A stretch of DNA of 50,000 nt. Origin: Wenzhouxiangella sp. XN201. GTDB taxonomy: Bacteria; Pseudomonadota; Gammaproteobacteria; Xanthomonadales; Wenzhouxiangellaceae. The notes beneath the pieces were generated by a model. It ran no database searches. It saw only the letters and a program-made list of their open reading frames with translations, and had not been told where the DNA came from. Location of the stretch: NCBI RefSeq assembly GCF_011008905.1, contig NZ_JAAIVI010000021.1, positions 46,163 to 96,162 of the forward strand, written 5' to 3'. Below are positions 1-8,342 of this stretch, piece after piece (positions within the stretch are counted from its first letter, which is position 1; each line of letters starts with the position of its first letter). A program made the position numbers and the translations under genes.

Positions 1-107
1 GTCTTCTAAGAGCGTTTTTGGTGACTTTTGTCGCGACTGACAAAAGTTACTCGCCCAAAGAGCTTGCGAAGCAAGCCGGGCGAAACCGCCTTTGAAGTGT
101 CGAGGCC
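1..107. repeat. 107-bp dispersed repeat, left copy
   Basis: Bases 1-107 match the reverse complement of 42176-42282 with only about four differences, so the two copies form a long inverted pair about 42 kb apart. The element contains its own small hairpins (for example gcttgcgaagcaagc near 62-76) and a short dyad around cttttgtcgcgactgacaaaag. It could extend left beyond the window. It reads as a non-coding intergenic element of a kind common in Lysobacterales. The short reading frames it creates in both copies share a C-terminal peptide because the DNA is repeated, so they are not good evidence for a gene. Confidence 0.85.
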
Positions 108-250
108 CGCCAAACCGGCGGTAGCAACACCCCGCCCAACGGCAGCGAAACAAACAAACCACTCGCCATCAGCCTGCGCAGCAGGCAAACCGAACCGCCT
201 TTGCCGTGTCGAGGCCACCACCGCGCCCAGCGGCAACAACCAACCCAGTG
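108..250. repeat. degenerate second unit of the edge repeat
   Basis: Bases about 162-217 repeat the second half of the element at 1-107 in degenerate form. The shared core is 'aaccgccttt' followed by 'gtgtcgaggcc', preceded by a tag resembling the 42.66-kb copy (catcagcctgcg, then agcaggc). The stretch lies directly downstream of the plsB stop, so it would be transcribed as the plsB 3' end. I see no gene in it. Confidence 0.6.
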
Positions 251-2767
251 CTACTCCCCCTTACTGACCTCCCCAGTCAATTCCAATAACTCGGGTGTCA
301 CCTGAATAATCGCATGCCGAATCTCCTTGCCCAACACGAGCTTGGCATCGCGCGCGAAGCTCTCGAGATTCGGTCCGAATACCAGACAATTGTCTTCGTT
401 GCGCGACAGGAAGTCACTTTCGAACATCGACTCGATGAACTGCTTGAACAGGGTGCGATCGTAGAATTCCGGCGCCTCGAACTCGTGCAGCAGGGAGATG
501 CGCTGGGCCGACAGGATGCAGAGTTGTTCGAGTTGCCGGCGGTTGAGCTTGCCCGATCCGTTCTTGACCAGCACGGCCATGGTGATGAAGTAGCGTTCGA
601 AGGTCTGCAGCAAGGAACCGCCGAGCAGGCGCAGGTAGTAGCTTTCGTCGCTGCCGCCCGGGGCACGCAGCAGGTACTCGCCCGAACTTCGAAGCAATTG
701 CAGTTCGATCAGGGCTTCGACGCAACGCTCGACCACGCCATCGAGTTCTTCGTTCGACCAGGGCAGGAACAATTCCTTCTGGATGAAAGGGTAGACCGTC
801 CGGCTCAGTGACAGGAGGCGTGCGCGGCGCACGCGCCGGGTATTGAGGAAACTACAGGCGATCCAGGCGCTGATGGCGAGCAGGTGCGCGGTATTGTTGC
901 GGAAATAGGTCAGCAGCACCGCCCGGGTGGCATCGGTCCGGATGATGTTGCCCAGTCGATGCTCGTGGCGCTCGATGATGCCCAGTTCCAGGCCGTACTC
1001 GATCACCTGACCGGCCGTCATGCGGGTGACGGTGACGCGGTCGGAGTAACCGGTCAGGGTGACCAGTTCCTTGAGCATCTCGATGGTCTTTTCCAGGTCG
1101 TCCTCGTCGAGGGCGTGCTTGCGGCTGGCCAGCAGGGCGGTGGCCAGCAGATTGACCGGATTGACGTCGGCGCTGCGGTTGATGTTGACCATGATGCGTT
1201 CGGCCAGGTCATCGACCGTCTTGGCCAGCCAGCGCGGCTTGGCGCCGTTCTGCAGCGCTTCCTCGCGCCAGTCGGGGTTGTGGGAATCGAGCACATCGTC
1301 GAGTTGGATGGGCTCGCCGAAGCTGACCGTTACTTCGCCGTAGTTTTTGCGCAGGATATTGATGACGTTGCGCAGGTCGGCCAGGGATTCCGGTTTTTTC
1401 TGCCGGCCGGAAAGCTCCGAGATGTAGGAACTGCCTTCGGCCAGCCGCTCGTAGCCGATGTAGACCGGTTGGAACAGTACCGGCCGCGTCGGGTTGCGCA
1501 GAAATGCGCGCACCGTGATCGAGAGCATGCCGGCGCGCGGCGGCAGCAGGCGACCGGTGCGCGAGCGCGTGCCCTCGATGAAATATTCCATCGCCACCCC
1601 GCGGTCGAGGATGAGGGTCACGTACTGGTTGAAGACGGCCGCGTAGAGCGGCTGCGAGCGAAAGGAGCGGCGCAGAAAGAAGGCCCCGCCGCGGCGCAGC
1701 AGTGGCCCGATCAGGGGCATGTTCAGGTTCACGCCAGCGGCGATGTGCGGCGGCACGAAGCCGCGGTGGTAGAGCAGGTAGGACAGCAGCATGTAGTCGA
1801 TGTGGCTGCGATGACACGGCACGTAGACGATCTCGTGGCCGGTCTGTGCCTCGCGAAACGGACCGAAATGATGGACGACGACGCCGCGGTAAATGCGGCT
1901 CCAGAACCAGGTCAGCAGGATGTCGGCAATGCGAATGAAGGCGTAGGAATAGTCCGCCGCGATTTCGCGGGCGTACTTGCGGGCAATCAGTTCGGCTTTT
2001 TCCGGGCTGATGTCGTCACGACGGGCCTTGGTGGCGATGGCCTGCTCGACGGACTCCGACCGGATGATCCGATCGACCAGCGTGCGCCGGTGCGACCGGT
2101 CCGGCCCGATGGCGGTCGTGCGCACGCGCTTGAAATGCACACGCAAGACCCGGCTGATCCGCCCCAGCGCCTGCGAGCTGTCCTCGGTCTCGGCCAATAC
2201 CTCGCCGACGTCTACCGGCTTGCCGAACTGCACCATGGTGGCCCGGCCGTTGATCAGGGTCGAGAAGAGGCGTCGAATGCGCCCGGCTGCGCCCCAGTTT
2301 TCGGAAAACAGGATCTTGAAGATGCTTTCCTCAGAGTCCGGCGCGCGTCCAATCAGGACAGTGACCGGCACGATCTGAACCCGGGCGAGGTCCTCGGCGT
2401 CGGCGCGCTCGAGCAGTTGGCGCAACATCTCGGGATGACGCCGGCGTTGGGGACGCCGAATCAAGAAGCCGCCATACCGGCGCGAAGCGCTGTAGGAGCG
2501 TGGCAGGAGGCCGTCGCCGACACGAAATGCTTCGCTCGGTCGCGGCCAGCCGAGGCGGATGCAGGCCTGCTCGGCGATCAGCAGGGAAGACAGGGCGTAG
2601 GTATCGAGGACGTAGAAGGTGGGCCGATCCTCATCGATTTCGAGTTCGGACACGTTTTCGGGCAGGATCGTGGATCGCACCCACCAATGCAGCACGCGCC
2701 TGAGCAGCTTCAGCCACAAGCCGTAAAGGCGGGCGGGCACGCTGATTGAAGTGCTGGATCCTTGCAT
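251..2767 (-). CDS. plsB: Glycerol-3-phosphate 1-O-acyltransferase PlsB
   Basis: PlsB is the membrane-bound enzyme that acylates sn-glycerol-3-phosphate at position 1, the first step of phospholipid synthesis. The translation (838 residues from the chosen start) has the family's acyltransferase blocks in order: HX4D (H319, D324, in CHRSHIDY), GAFFLRR, the FIEGTRSRTGR block, and PVYIGYE. The long C-terminal region typical of PlsB follows. The HX4D position agrees with E. coli PlsB (about residue 306), which supports the ATG at 2767. A longer in-frame start at 2836 would sit on the terminator behind pyrF and is less likely. The gene follows pyrF in the same direction but is separated from it by that terminator. 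Function is close to certain; the start is less so. Confidence 0.95.
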   Translation of the reverse strand: MQGSSTSISVPARLYGLWLKLLRRVLHWWVRSTILPENVSELEIDEDRPTFYVLDTYALSSLLIAEQACIRLGWPRPSEAFRVGDGLLPRSYSASRRYGGFLIRRPQRRRHPEMLRQLLERADAEDLARVQIVPVTVLIGRAPDSEESIFKILFSENWGAAGRIRRLFSTLINGRATMVQFGKPVDVGEVLAETEDSSQALGRISRVLRVHFKRVRTTAIGPDRSHRRTLVDRIIRSESVEQAIATKARRDDISPEKAELIARKYAREIAADYSYAFIRIADILLTWFWSRIYRGVVVHHFGPFREAQTGHEIVYVPCHRSHIDYMLLSYLLYHRGFVPPHIAAGVNLNMPLIGPLLRRGGAFFLRRSFRSQPLYAAVFNQYVTLILDRGVAMEYFIEGTRSRTGRLLPPRAGMLSITVRAFLRNPTRPVLFQPVYIGYERLAEGSSYISELSGRQKKPESLADLRNVINILRKNYGEVTVSFGEPIQLDDVLDSHNPDWREEALQNGAKPRWLAKTVDDLAERIMVNINRSADVNPVNLLATALLASRKHALDEDDLEKTIEMLKELVTLTGYSDRVTVTRMTAGQVIEYGLELGIIERHEHRLGNIIRTDATRAVLLTYFRNNTAHLLAISAWIACSFLNTRRVRRARLLSLSRTVYPFIQKELFLPWSNEELDGVVERCVEALIELQLLRSSGEYLLRAPGGSDESYYLRLLGGSLLQTFERYFITMAVLVKNGSGKLNRRQLEQLCILSAQRISLLHEFEAPEFYDRTLFKQFIESMFESDFLSRNEDNCLVFGPNLESFARDAKLVLGKEIRHAIIQVTPELLELTGEVSKGE

Positions 2768-2835
2768 GGCGGGGATTCGATTTGGGGCGGCAAGTTTACC
2801 ACCGGGCCGGGCGGCAGGCGTTGCCAGCGCCAGCA

Positions 2836-2872
2836 AGAAAAAGCCGGGCCATCCGCTAAGGGAGTGCCCGGC
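2836..2872 (-). terminator. Intrinsic terminator behind pyrF
   Basis: Read on the minus strand, GCCGGGC and GCCCGGC (2866-2872 and 2843-2849) form a 7-bp stem around a 16-base loop, followed at once by TTTTTCTT. It lies between pyrF and plsB and would end the long upstream housekeeping transcript. plsB would then need its own promoter. Confidence 0.65.
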
Positions 2873-2998
2873 AACCGGACGAACCGGAAAGGTCTATCTT
2901 TATTGTTGATCGCAGGGACGCGAAAGAATCACTCCCCTCAAGACAAATCATAGCCTAACGATAGACAATTAATCAAGTCTCTAACTAAAAGAATATAA
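2873..2998. other. AT-rich gap between pyrF and its terminator
   Basis: This short gap is much richer in A and T than the rest of the window, especially 2940-3010, where the pyrF 3' end (NYFN) is also AT-rich. I see no gene or clear site in it apart from the terminator to its left. Confidence 0.4.
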
Positions 2999-3709
2999 TT
3001 AATTGAAATAATTAGATATTTCCTGTTGAATGCCCGCGGCAGCGGCGGCCGGATCGGCGGCATCGCGGATCGGGCGGCCGACCACGATGTAGTCCGCCCC
3101 CGCTTCGAAGGCTTTCGACGCAGTCAGCGTCCGTTTCTGTTCGTCGATATTGTCGACCGGTCGAATGCCCGGGCAGACCACAACCAGGCTGTGGTCGACG
3201 CTTTCGCGCAGGGCCGGCACTTCCAGCCCGGACGAGATCACGCCGGTGCAGCCCAGCGCCAGCGCGCGGCGGGCGCGCGAGAGCACCAGCGACTCGACGT
3301 CGCAGTCGAATCCGAGATCATCGAGATCGCCGCGGTCCAGGCTGGTCAGGGCGGTCACGGCCAGGATGCCCATGCGGCCGCGGTTGGCGACGGCCTCGGC
3401 GAGCATCCCGTCGTTGCCGTGGACGGTCAGGAAGTCGACTTCGCGCCGCGCCAGCTGCGCGGTGGCACGGCCCACGGTGGGCGGAATGTCGAACAGCTTG
3501 AGGTCGGCGAACACGCGCTTGCCGAGCTGCTTGAGTTCATCGGCCAGCGTGAAGTAGTGTCCGCTGAGAAAGAATTCCAGCCCCAGCTTGTAGAAGTGCA
3601 CGTGATTGCCGAGCGTATTGACCAGCTCGCGGGCCTGGTCAAGGTCGGGCACGTCGAGGGCGAAAATCAGGCGTTCGGCGTCGGGAATCTCTTGTCGATT
3701 AGCAGTCAT
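2999..3709 (-). CDS. pyrF: Orotidine 5'-phosphate decarboxylase
   Basis: PyrF decarboxylates OMP to UMP, the last step of pyrimidine synthesis. The 236-residue protein has the normal length of bacterial class I enzymes. Visible hallmarks are LIFALDVPD at the N-terminus, the catalytic block VFADLKLFDIPPTV (the D-x-K-x-x-D array), LTVHGNDGM, the VCPGIRP loop and the phosphate-binding IVVGRPI block. The start ATG overlaps the end of the upstream hydrolase gene by 11 bases, so translation is probably coupled. pyrE lies in the same strand run about 8 kb upstream. Confidence 0.97.
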   Translation of the reverse strand: MTANRQEIPDAERLIFALDVPDLDQARELVNTLGNHVHFYKLGLEFFLSGHYFTLADELKQLGKRVFADLKLFDIPPTVGRATAQLARREVDFLTVHGNDGMLAEAVANRGRMGILAVTALTSLDRGDLDDLGFDCDVESLVLSRARRALALGCTGVISSGLEVPALRESVDHSLVVVCPGIRPVDNIDEQKRTLTASKAFEAGADYIVVGRPIRDAADPAAAAAGIQQEISNYFN

Positions 3710-4535
3710 GTCGGCGGAAATGCTCCAGCAGGGTCGGGGCGATGCGATCGGGATGCACCATGTGCAGATGATGGCCGCCCGGGCAGGCCAGGCTGGCGCG
3801 ACTGTGGCGCAGAGCGGCCAGGCGCCGTTTGAGCAGGCGCCGGTCGAGCAGGCCGGTGGGCGGATCGGAATGGATGTTGAACACCGGCGCCTCGATGCCG
3901 GCCAGCAGGTCGATGACCTGCGGTTCGGTATAGCGGTGGGCGCTCGGCCAGGTCAGCCGCAGATCGTGGCGCCACTGCCAGCCGCCGTCGACCTCGATCA
4001 GGCCGCGGCGCCCCAGCAGTTCGGCCGACTCGACCGTGAGGTCGCTGCCGCGCATGCGTGCGCTGATGGCGGCCTTGCGTTCGGCGTGCACGCGCCGTGG
4101 ACGCAACTTCGAGCCTTCCACCGCGCGGCGCCAGGCCGCGGCGCTGCGATCAGCCGGCGCCGATATCGGACCCAGGCCCTCGATCAGGGCGAGTGAGGCA
4201 ATGCGCTCGGGCGCGGCCGCGGCCACCAGGGTGGATACCGCACCGCCGAGGGAGTGACCGAGCAGGTGGGCACGTGCCCAGCCCAGGTCGTCGAGCACCG
4301 CCAGCACGTCGAAGACGTAATCGTCGAAATGATAGGGCACACCATCCGGTCGATGCGCCGACAGGCCGTGGCCGGGAAAGTCGACGGCCACCAGGTCGAG
4401 GCCGTCGAGGTGTCCGGACAGCGGCAGAAAGGAGTGGGCATTGTCGAGCCAGCCGTGCAGGGCCAGGACCCGCAGGTCGCCGTCGCGTCGCGTCAGCGCC
4501 GCCACCCGTCCCCGGCACAGTTCGAGCGCGTCCAT
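3699..4535 (-). CDS. Alpha/beta-hydrolase fold protein
   Basis: This 278-residue protein is a soluble alpha/beta hydrolase of the serine-hydrolase-like (SERHL/MEST-like) type. The oxyanion block LALHGWLDN comes early, the nucleophile elbow is GHSLGGAVS, and the terminal catalytic histidine is probably in PGGHHLHMVHPD. A cap region with many arginines (about residues 130-190) follows the elbow. The substrate cannot be told from sequence. The start ATG shares one base with the uvrD stop (ATGA) and the 3' end overlaps pyrF by 11 bases, so it is translated as part of the uvrD-pyrF run. A start at 4577 inside uvrD is possible but would add 14 residues unlike the family. Confidence 0.85.
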   Translation of the reverse strand: MDALELCRGRVAALTRRDGDLRVLALHGWLDNAHSFLPLSGHLDGLDLVAVDFPGHGLSAHRPDGVPYHFDDYVFDVLAVLDDLGWARAHLLGHSLGGAVSTLVAAAAPERIASLALIEGLGPISAPADRSAAAWRRAVEGSKLRPRRVHAERKAAISARMRGSDLTVESAELLGRRGLIEVDGGWQWRHDLRLTWPSAHRYTEPQVIDLLAGIEAPVFNIHSDPPTGLLDRRLLKRRLAALRHSRASLACPGGHHLHMVHPDRIAPTLLEHFRRHDC

Positions 4536-6703
4536 CAGTCCAGCCGCTCCAGGTTGGCATAGGACAGCACCAGCCATTTCGGGCCGGCCTGCTCGAAGTT
4601 GATCTGCACGCGCGCGTTGTCACCGCTGCCCTCGACGTTGACCACGGTGCCGATGCCGAAGCGTTCGTGGCTGACGGTGCTTCCGAGATCGAAGCCCAAT
4701 CCCGCGCCGGCGTCGCCAGAGCGCGGGCCGAATCCGCCGCCGGTGGCATGCTGGATGCGCGGGCGCACCATCTCGGTCAGCTCCTCGGGCAGTTCGGACA
4801 GGAAGCGCGACGGATAAGTGGTGCCGGTGCGACCGTAGAGCTGGCGGGACTCGGCATAGGTCAGATACAGGCGCTGCATTGCCCGGGTCATGCCGACGTA
4901 GCACAGGCGCCGTTCCTCGGACAGCCGGCCGGGCTCCTCGGTCGATTTCTGATGCGGGAACAGGCCTTCTTCCATGCCGGCCATGAACACCAGTGGAAAC
5001 TCCAGGCCCTTGGCCGAATGCAGGGTCATCAGCTGCACGCAGTCCTGCCATTTCTCGCCCTGGTGCTCGCCGGCCTCGAGCGCGGCCTGGGCCAGGAAAG
5101 ACGCCAGCGGGCTCAAGCCCGCCTGCTCGTCTTCGAGCGGCTGGGCGAAGGTCTCGGCAGCGCGGATCAGTTCGGTCAGGTTTTCCTCGCGGGTCTCGGC
5201 CCGGTCGGGCGCCTCGCGCTTGCGATACCAGGTGGCCAGGTCGGCGGTCTCGACCACCGCGGCCATCATCTCGCCCAGGCCGGCTTCGCGGGTGCGCTCA
5301 TCGAGCCGGTCGATCAGGTCCAGGAACTGGCCGACGGCGTTGCCGGCCCGGGCGCTGAGCGCGCCGGCAGTGACCATCTGGCGGGCGGCGGCAAACAGCG
5401 ACTGGCCGTCGGACCGGGCCTGCTCTCGGATGCCGGCGACGGTCCGCTCGCCGATGCCCCGGGCCGGCACGTTGACCACGCGCTCGAAGGCCGGGTCGTC
5501 GTCGCCGTTGTGCACCAGCCGCAGATAGCTCATGGCGTCCTTGATTTCGGCGCGCTCGAAGAAGCGCTGGCCGCCATAGACGCGGTAGGGAATGCCCTCG
5601 GCCAACAGCTGATGTTCGAACAGGCGCGACTGGGCATTGGAGCGATACAACACGGCCGCTTCCGTGGCTGCGCCGCCGGCTTCGAGCCAGTCGCGAATGC
5701 GTGCGACGACGAACTCGGCTTCCTCCTCGGCGCTGAAGGCGGAAAACACCCGGATCGGCTCGCCCTGTTGTCCCTCGGTCCACAGGTTCTTGCCCATGCG
5801 CTCGTCGTTGTGGGAAATGACCCGGTTGGCCGCTTCGAGGATGGTGGCCGTCGAGCGGTAGTTCTGCTCCAGGCGAATCATGGCGGGGTCGAAATCACGC
5901 GCGAAATCCGACACGTTCTCGACCCGGGCGCCGCGCCAGCCGTAGATCGACTGATCGTCGTCGCCGACCACGAACAAGCGCGCGCGCTGGCCGGCGATCA
6001 GCCGCACCAGCGCGTACTGCAGCTTGTTGGTGTCCTGGAACTCGTCGATCAGGACGTGCCCGAAGCGGTCCTGGTACTGCTTCCGGCGCGCGTCGTTGTC
6101 GCGCAGCAGCTCGAGCGTTCGCAGCAGCAGTTCGGCAAAGTCCACCAGGCCGGAGCGCCGGCAGTAGTCCTCGTAGTTGCGGTAGATGTCCACCTGCGTG
6201 AGCGCGTGCGGATTGTCGAAGGCCTCGATGTTTTCGGGGCGGCGGCCCTCGTCCTTGTGGTAGTTGATCAGGCCCTGCATCTGGCGGGCCGGATACTCGC
6301 CCTCGTCGAGTTCCATGTCGCGGATCACCCGCCGGATCAAGCGGTACTGGTCCTCGCTGTCGAGAATCTGGAAGGTCTCGGGCAGCCCGGCTTCCTTCGA
6401 ATGCATTCTCAGAATGCGGTGGCAGATGCCGTGGAAGGTACCGATCCACAGCCCGTCGGGCCGCAGCCCCAGCAACTGGCCGACCCGGGAGCGCATCTCG
6501 CCGGCGGCCTTGTTGGTAAAGGTCACCGCCAGCAGGCTCATCGGGCTCAAGTGGTGAACCTGGATCAGCCAGGCGATGCGATGCACCAGAACGCGCGTCT
6601 TGCCCGACCCGGCGCCGGCGAGTACCAGCACGTGCCCGTCCTCGGCGGTCACCGCCTCGCGCTGGGCATCGTTGAGCTCGTCGAGTAGGTGGCTGACGTC
6701 CAT
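4535..6703 (-). CDS. uvrD: DNA helicase II (UvrD)
   Basis: UvrD is the 3'-to-5' superfamily 1A helicase of nucleotide excision and mismatch repair. The 722-residue length nearly equals E. coli UvrD (720). Motif Q (LNDAQREAV) is followed by the Walker A motif AGAGSGKT (29-36), TFTNKAAGEMR, motif II with DEFQDTN, the QSIYGWRGA block (motif III), LEQNYRST (motif IV), LMTLHSAKGLEF (motif V) and VGMTRAM (motif VI). The C-terminus carries the UvrD tail, with a VSHERFGIGTVVNVEG segment resembling the RNA-polymerase-binding Tudor-like domain. Together these favour UvrD over Rep or PcrA. It is first in the uvrD-hydrolase-pyrF run and is separated from purD by a 96-base repeat-bearing gap. Confidence 0.96.
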   Translation of the reverse strand: MDVSHLLDELNDAQREAVTAEDGHVLVLAGAGSGKTRVLVHRIAWLIQVHHLSPMSLLAVTFTNKAAGEMRSRVGQLLGLRPDGLWIGTFHGICHRILRMHSKEAGLPETFQILDSEDQYRLIRRVIRDMELDEGEYPARQMQGLINYHKDEGRRPENIEAFDNPHALTQVDIYRNYEDYCRRSGLVDFAELLLRTLELLRDNDARRKQYQDRFGHVLIDEFQDTNKLQYALVRLIAGQRARLFVVGDDDQSIYGWRGARVENVSDFARDFDPAMIRLEQNYRSTATILEAANRVISHNDERMGKNLWTEGQQGEPIRVFSAFSAEEEAEFVVARIRDWLEAGGAATEAAVLYRSNAQSRLFEHQLLAEGIPYRVYGGQRFFERAEIKDAMSYLRLVHNGDDDPAFERVVNVPARGIGERTVAGIREQARSDGQSLFAAARQMVTAGALSARAGNAVGQFLDLIDRLDERTREAGLGEMMAAVVETADLATWYRKREAPDRAETREENLTELIRAAETFAQPLEDEQAGLSPLASFLAQAALEAGEHQGEKWQDCVQLMTLHSAKGLEFPLVFMAGMEEGLFPHQKSTEEPGRLSEERRLCYVGMTRAMQRLYLTYAESRQLYGRTGTTYPSRFLSELPEELTEMVRPRIQHATGGGFGPRSGDAGAGLGFDLGSTVSHERFGIGTVVNVEGSGDNARVQINFEQAGPKWLVLSYANLERLD

Positions 6704-6713
6704 GGCGGCTTAA

Positions 6714-6768
6714 CGGGACTCGGGACTCGGGACTCGGGACTCGGTGAAAGGCCGGGACCCGAGTCCCG
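6714..6768. repeat. Tandem 7-bp repeat with inverted arm
   Basis: Four and a half copies of the 7-mer cgggact occur in a row (about 6714-6743). After about 10 bases comes the inverse, gacccgagtcccg (about 6756-6768), so the whole can fold into a hairpin. It fills the gap between purD and uvrD. No promoter is obvious. It is probably an intergenic repeat of the host genome. Confidence 0.75.
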
Positions 6769-6799
6769 ATCCAAACAACTTCAACAAAGCCCCCATCGA

Positions 6800-8080
6800 T
6801 CAGGATCGCCCAATGGCTCGAAAGCCAATATCCGACCGATAGAACGCATCCTCGAAACCGATCTGAGCAATCCACTGGTAGGCACGGGCCTGGGCCTTCT
6901 TCGGCGTTTCGCCGAGGGCGCACAGGGCGAGGACGCGACCGCCACTTGTGACCACCTGGCCGTGTTCGTCCAGGCTCGTGCCGGCGTGGAAGACCTTTAC
7001 GTCCTCGGGAAAGGCCGACTCCAGGCCGGTGATCGGGTGACCCTTGTCGTAGCGGCCCGGGTAGCCGCCGGCGGCCATTACCACCGCCAGGGCCGTGCGC
7101 TCGTCCCACTCCGGGCTGAGGTCATCGAGCGTGCCCTCGAGGGCGTGTTCGATGATCTCGACCAGGTCGGATTTGAGCCGCAGCATGATGGGCTGCGTTT
7201 CCGGGTCGCCGAAGCGGACGTTGAATTCGAGCACCTTGGGTCCGGTCGCGGTCAGTATCACGCCGGCATAGAGAAACCCGGTGAAAGGTAAATCGTCGTC
7301 GGCCAGGCCCGAGAGCGTGGGTTCGATGATGTCCCCGATGATCTTGCGGTAGACGGTCTCGTCGACCACGGGAGCGGGAGAGTAAGCCCCCATGCCGCCG
7401 GTATTGGGGCCGCGGTCGCCGTCGTCGCGACGCTTGTGGTCCTGGCTGGAGGCCATCGAAAGGTACTGGGTGCCGCTGGCAACGACGATGAAGCTGGCTT
7501 CCTCGCCGATCAGGAACTCTTCTATGACGACCCGCCGCCCGGCCTGGCCGAATGCTTCGCCAGAGAGCATGTCCTCGAGCGTGGCGCGGGCATCGGCTTC
7601 TTCCTCGCAGATGACGACACCCTTGCCGGCGGCCAGGCCATCGGCCTTGAGTACCACCGGCAGGCCGATGCCGTGGATCATCTCCATGCCCTCCTCGACA
7701 TTGTCGACCACGCCGAACGCTGCCGTGGGAATGTCGTGACGCGACATGAACTCCTTGGCGAAGGCCTTGGACGACTCCAGTCGCGCGGCGTCGGCGCTCG
7801 GGCCGAAGCACTTGAGGCCGGCGGCTTCGAAACGATCGACGATGCCGGCCGCCAGAGGCGCCTCGGGGCCGACCACGGTCAGCCCGACCGACTCGGATCG
7901 GGCCAGCTCGATCAACCCGTCGATATCTTCGGCGCCGACCCCGGCATTGCGCATGCCCGGCTCGCGGGCGGTTCCGGCGTTGCCCGGAGCGACAATGACT
8001 TCGCTGACCTTCTCCGATTGCGCCAGCTTCCAGGCCAGCGCATGCTCACGACCACCGCCGCCGACGACGAGGAGTTTCAT
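6800..8080 (-). CDS. purD: Phosphoribosylamine--glycine ligase
   Basis: PurD (GAR synthetase) joins 5-phosphoribosylamine and glycine using ATP in purine synthesis. The 426-residue protein begins with the signature MKLLVVGGGGREHALAWKL. It continues with VVGPEAPLAAGIVD, KADGLAAGKGVV (the ATP-grasp glycine loop), EEFLIGEEAS, the GPNTGGMGAYSP block and the metal/ATP-binding LEFNVRFGDPETQ. Length and motifs are normal. It is downstream of purH, in the usual purHD order, but a 262-base repeat-containing gap separates them. Confidence 0.97.
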   Translation of the reverse strand: MKLLVVGGGGREHALAWKLAQSEKVSEVIVAPGNAGTAREPGMRNAGVGAEDIDGLIELARSESVGLTVVGPEAPLAAGIVDRFEAAGLKCFGPSADAARLESSKAFAKEFMSRHDIPTAAFGVVDNVEEGMEMIHGIGLPVVLKADGLAAGKGVVICEEEADARATLEDMLSGEAFGQAGRRVVIEEFLIGEEASFIVVASGTQYLSMASSQDHKRRDDGDRGPNTGGMGAYSPAPVVDETVYRKIIGDIIEPTLSGLADDDLPFTGFLYAGVILTATGPKVLEFNVRFGDPETQPIMLRLKSDLVEIIEHALEGTLDDLSPEWDERTALAVVMAAGGYPGRYDKGHPITGLESAFPEDVKVFHAGTSLDEHGQVVTSGGRVLALCALGETPKKAQARAYQWIAQIGFEDAFYRSDIGFRAIGRS

Positions 8081-8150
8081 GGGGTGCTATCCGGATTCTG
8101 AGTACCGGCTCATTGTAGCCCGGCTTCGGTCCATTTTCGGGGTGGTAAGG

Positions 8151-8315
8151 GTTCACGCCAAGGCGCGAAGGCGCCAAGTTCGCCGAGGGTACTTATGATT
8201 TTTGATTCCGCGCCGGGTGTGCAGCCGAGCATGCGTCGGCTGCCGCCAAAGACTTTGGTGAATTCAATCGCTTTTTTCTTGGCGCCCTTAGCGCCTTTGT
8301 GCCTTGGCGTGAGGC
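8151..8315. repeat. 'cttggcg' inverted-repeat element, copy 1
   Basis: The left arm (about 8151-8188, beginning gttcacgccaaggcgcgaag) is nearly the reverse complement of the right arm (about 8273-8315, ending gccttggcgtgaggcc). About 85 bases that include a gcagccgagcatgcgtcggctgc hairpin lie between them. A second copy with the same arms and a shorter middle lies at 44210-44312. The element sits between purH and purD. It has no transposase and looks like a non-autonomous palindromic repeat. Confidence 0.8.
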
Positions 8316-8342
8316 CACCGTGCACCAGAGCCAATTAAAGCC

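Noticed and set aside
6-267. Short frames over the left-edge repeat that share a C-terminal peptide with a frame at 42.2 kb
   Set aside because: The shared peptide follows from the repeated DNA itself. The hairpin content and position behind gene ends fit a non-coding element better.
884-2749. 621-codon open frame on the plus strand across plsB
   Set aside because: It is antisense to a certain plsB gene, has no recognisable domains and an unlikely His/Gly/Val/Asp-rich composition, as expected of mirrored frames in high-GC DNA.
4097-6688. 863-codon open frame on the plus strand across uvrD and the hydrolase
   Set aside because: Long, but antisense to conserved motifs of UvrD and of the alpha/beta hydrolase. 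It has the same mirrored composition and no ribosome site.
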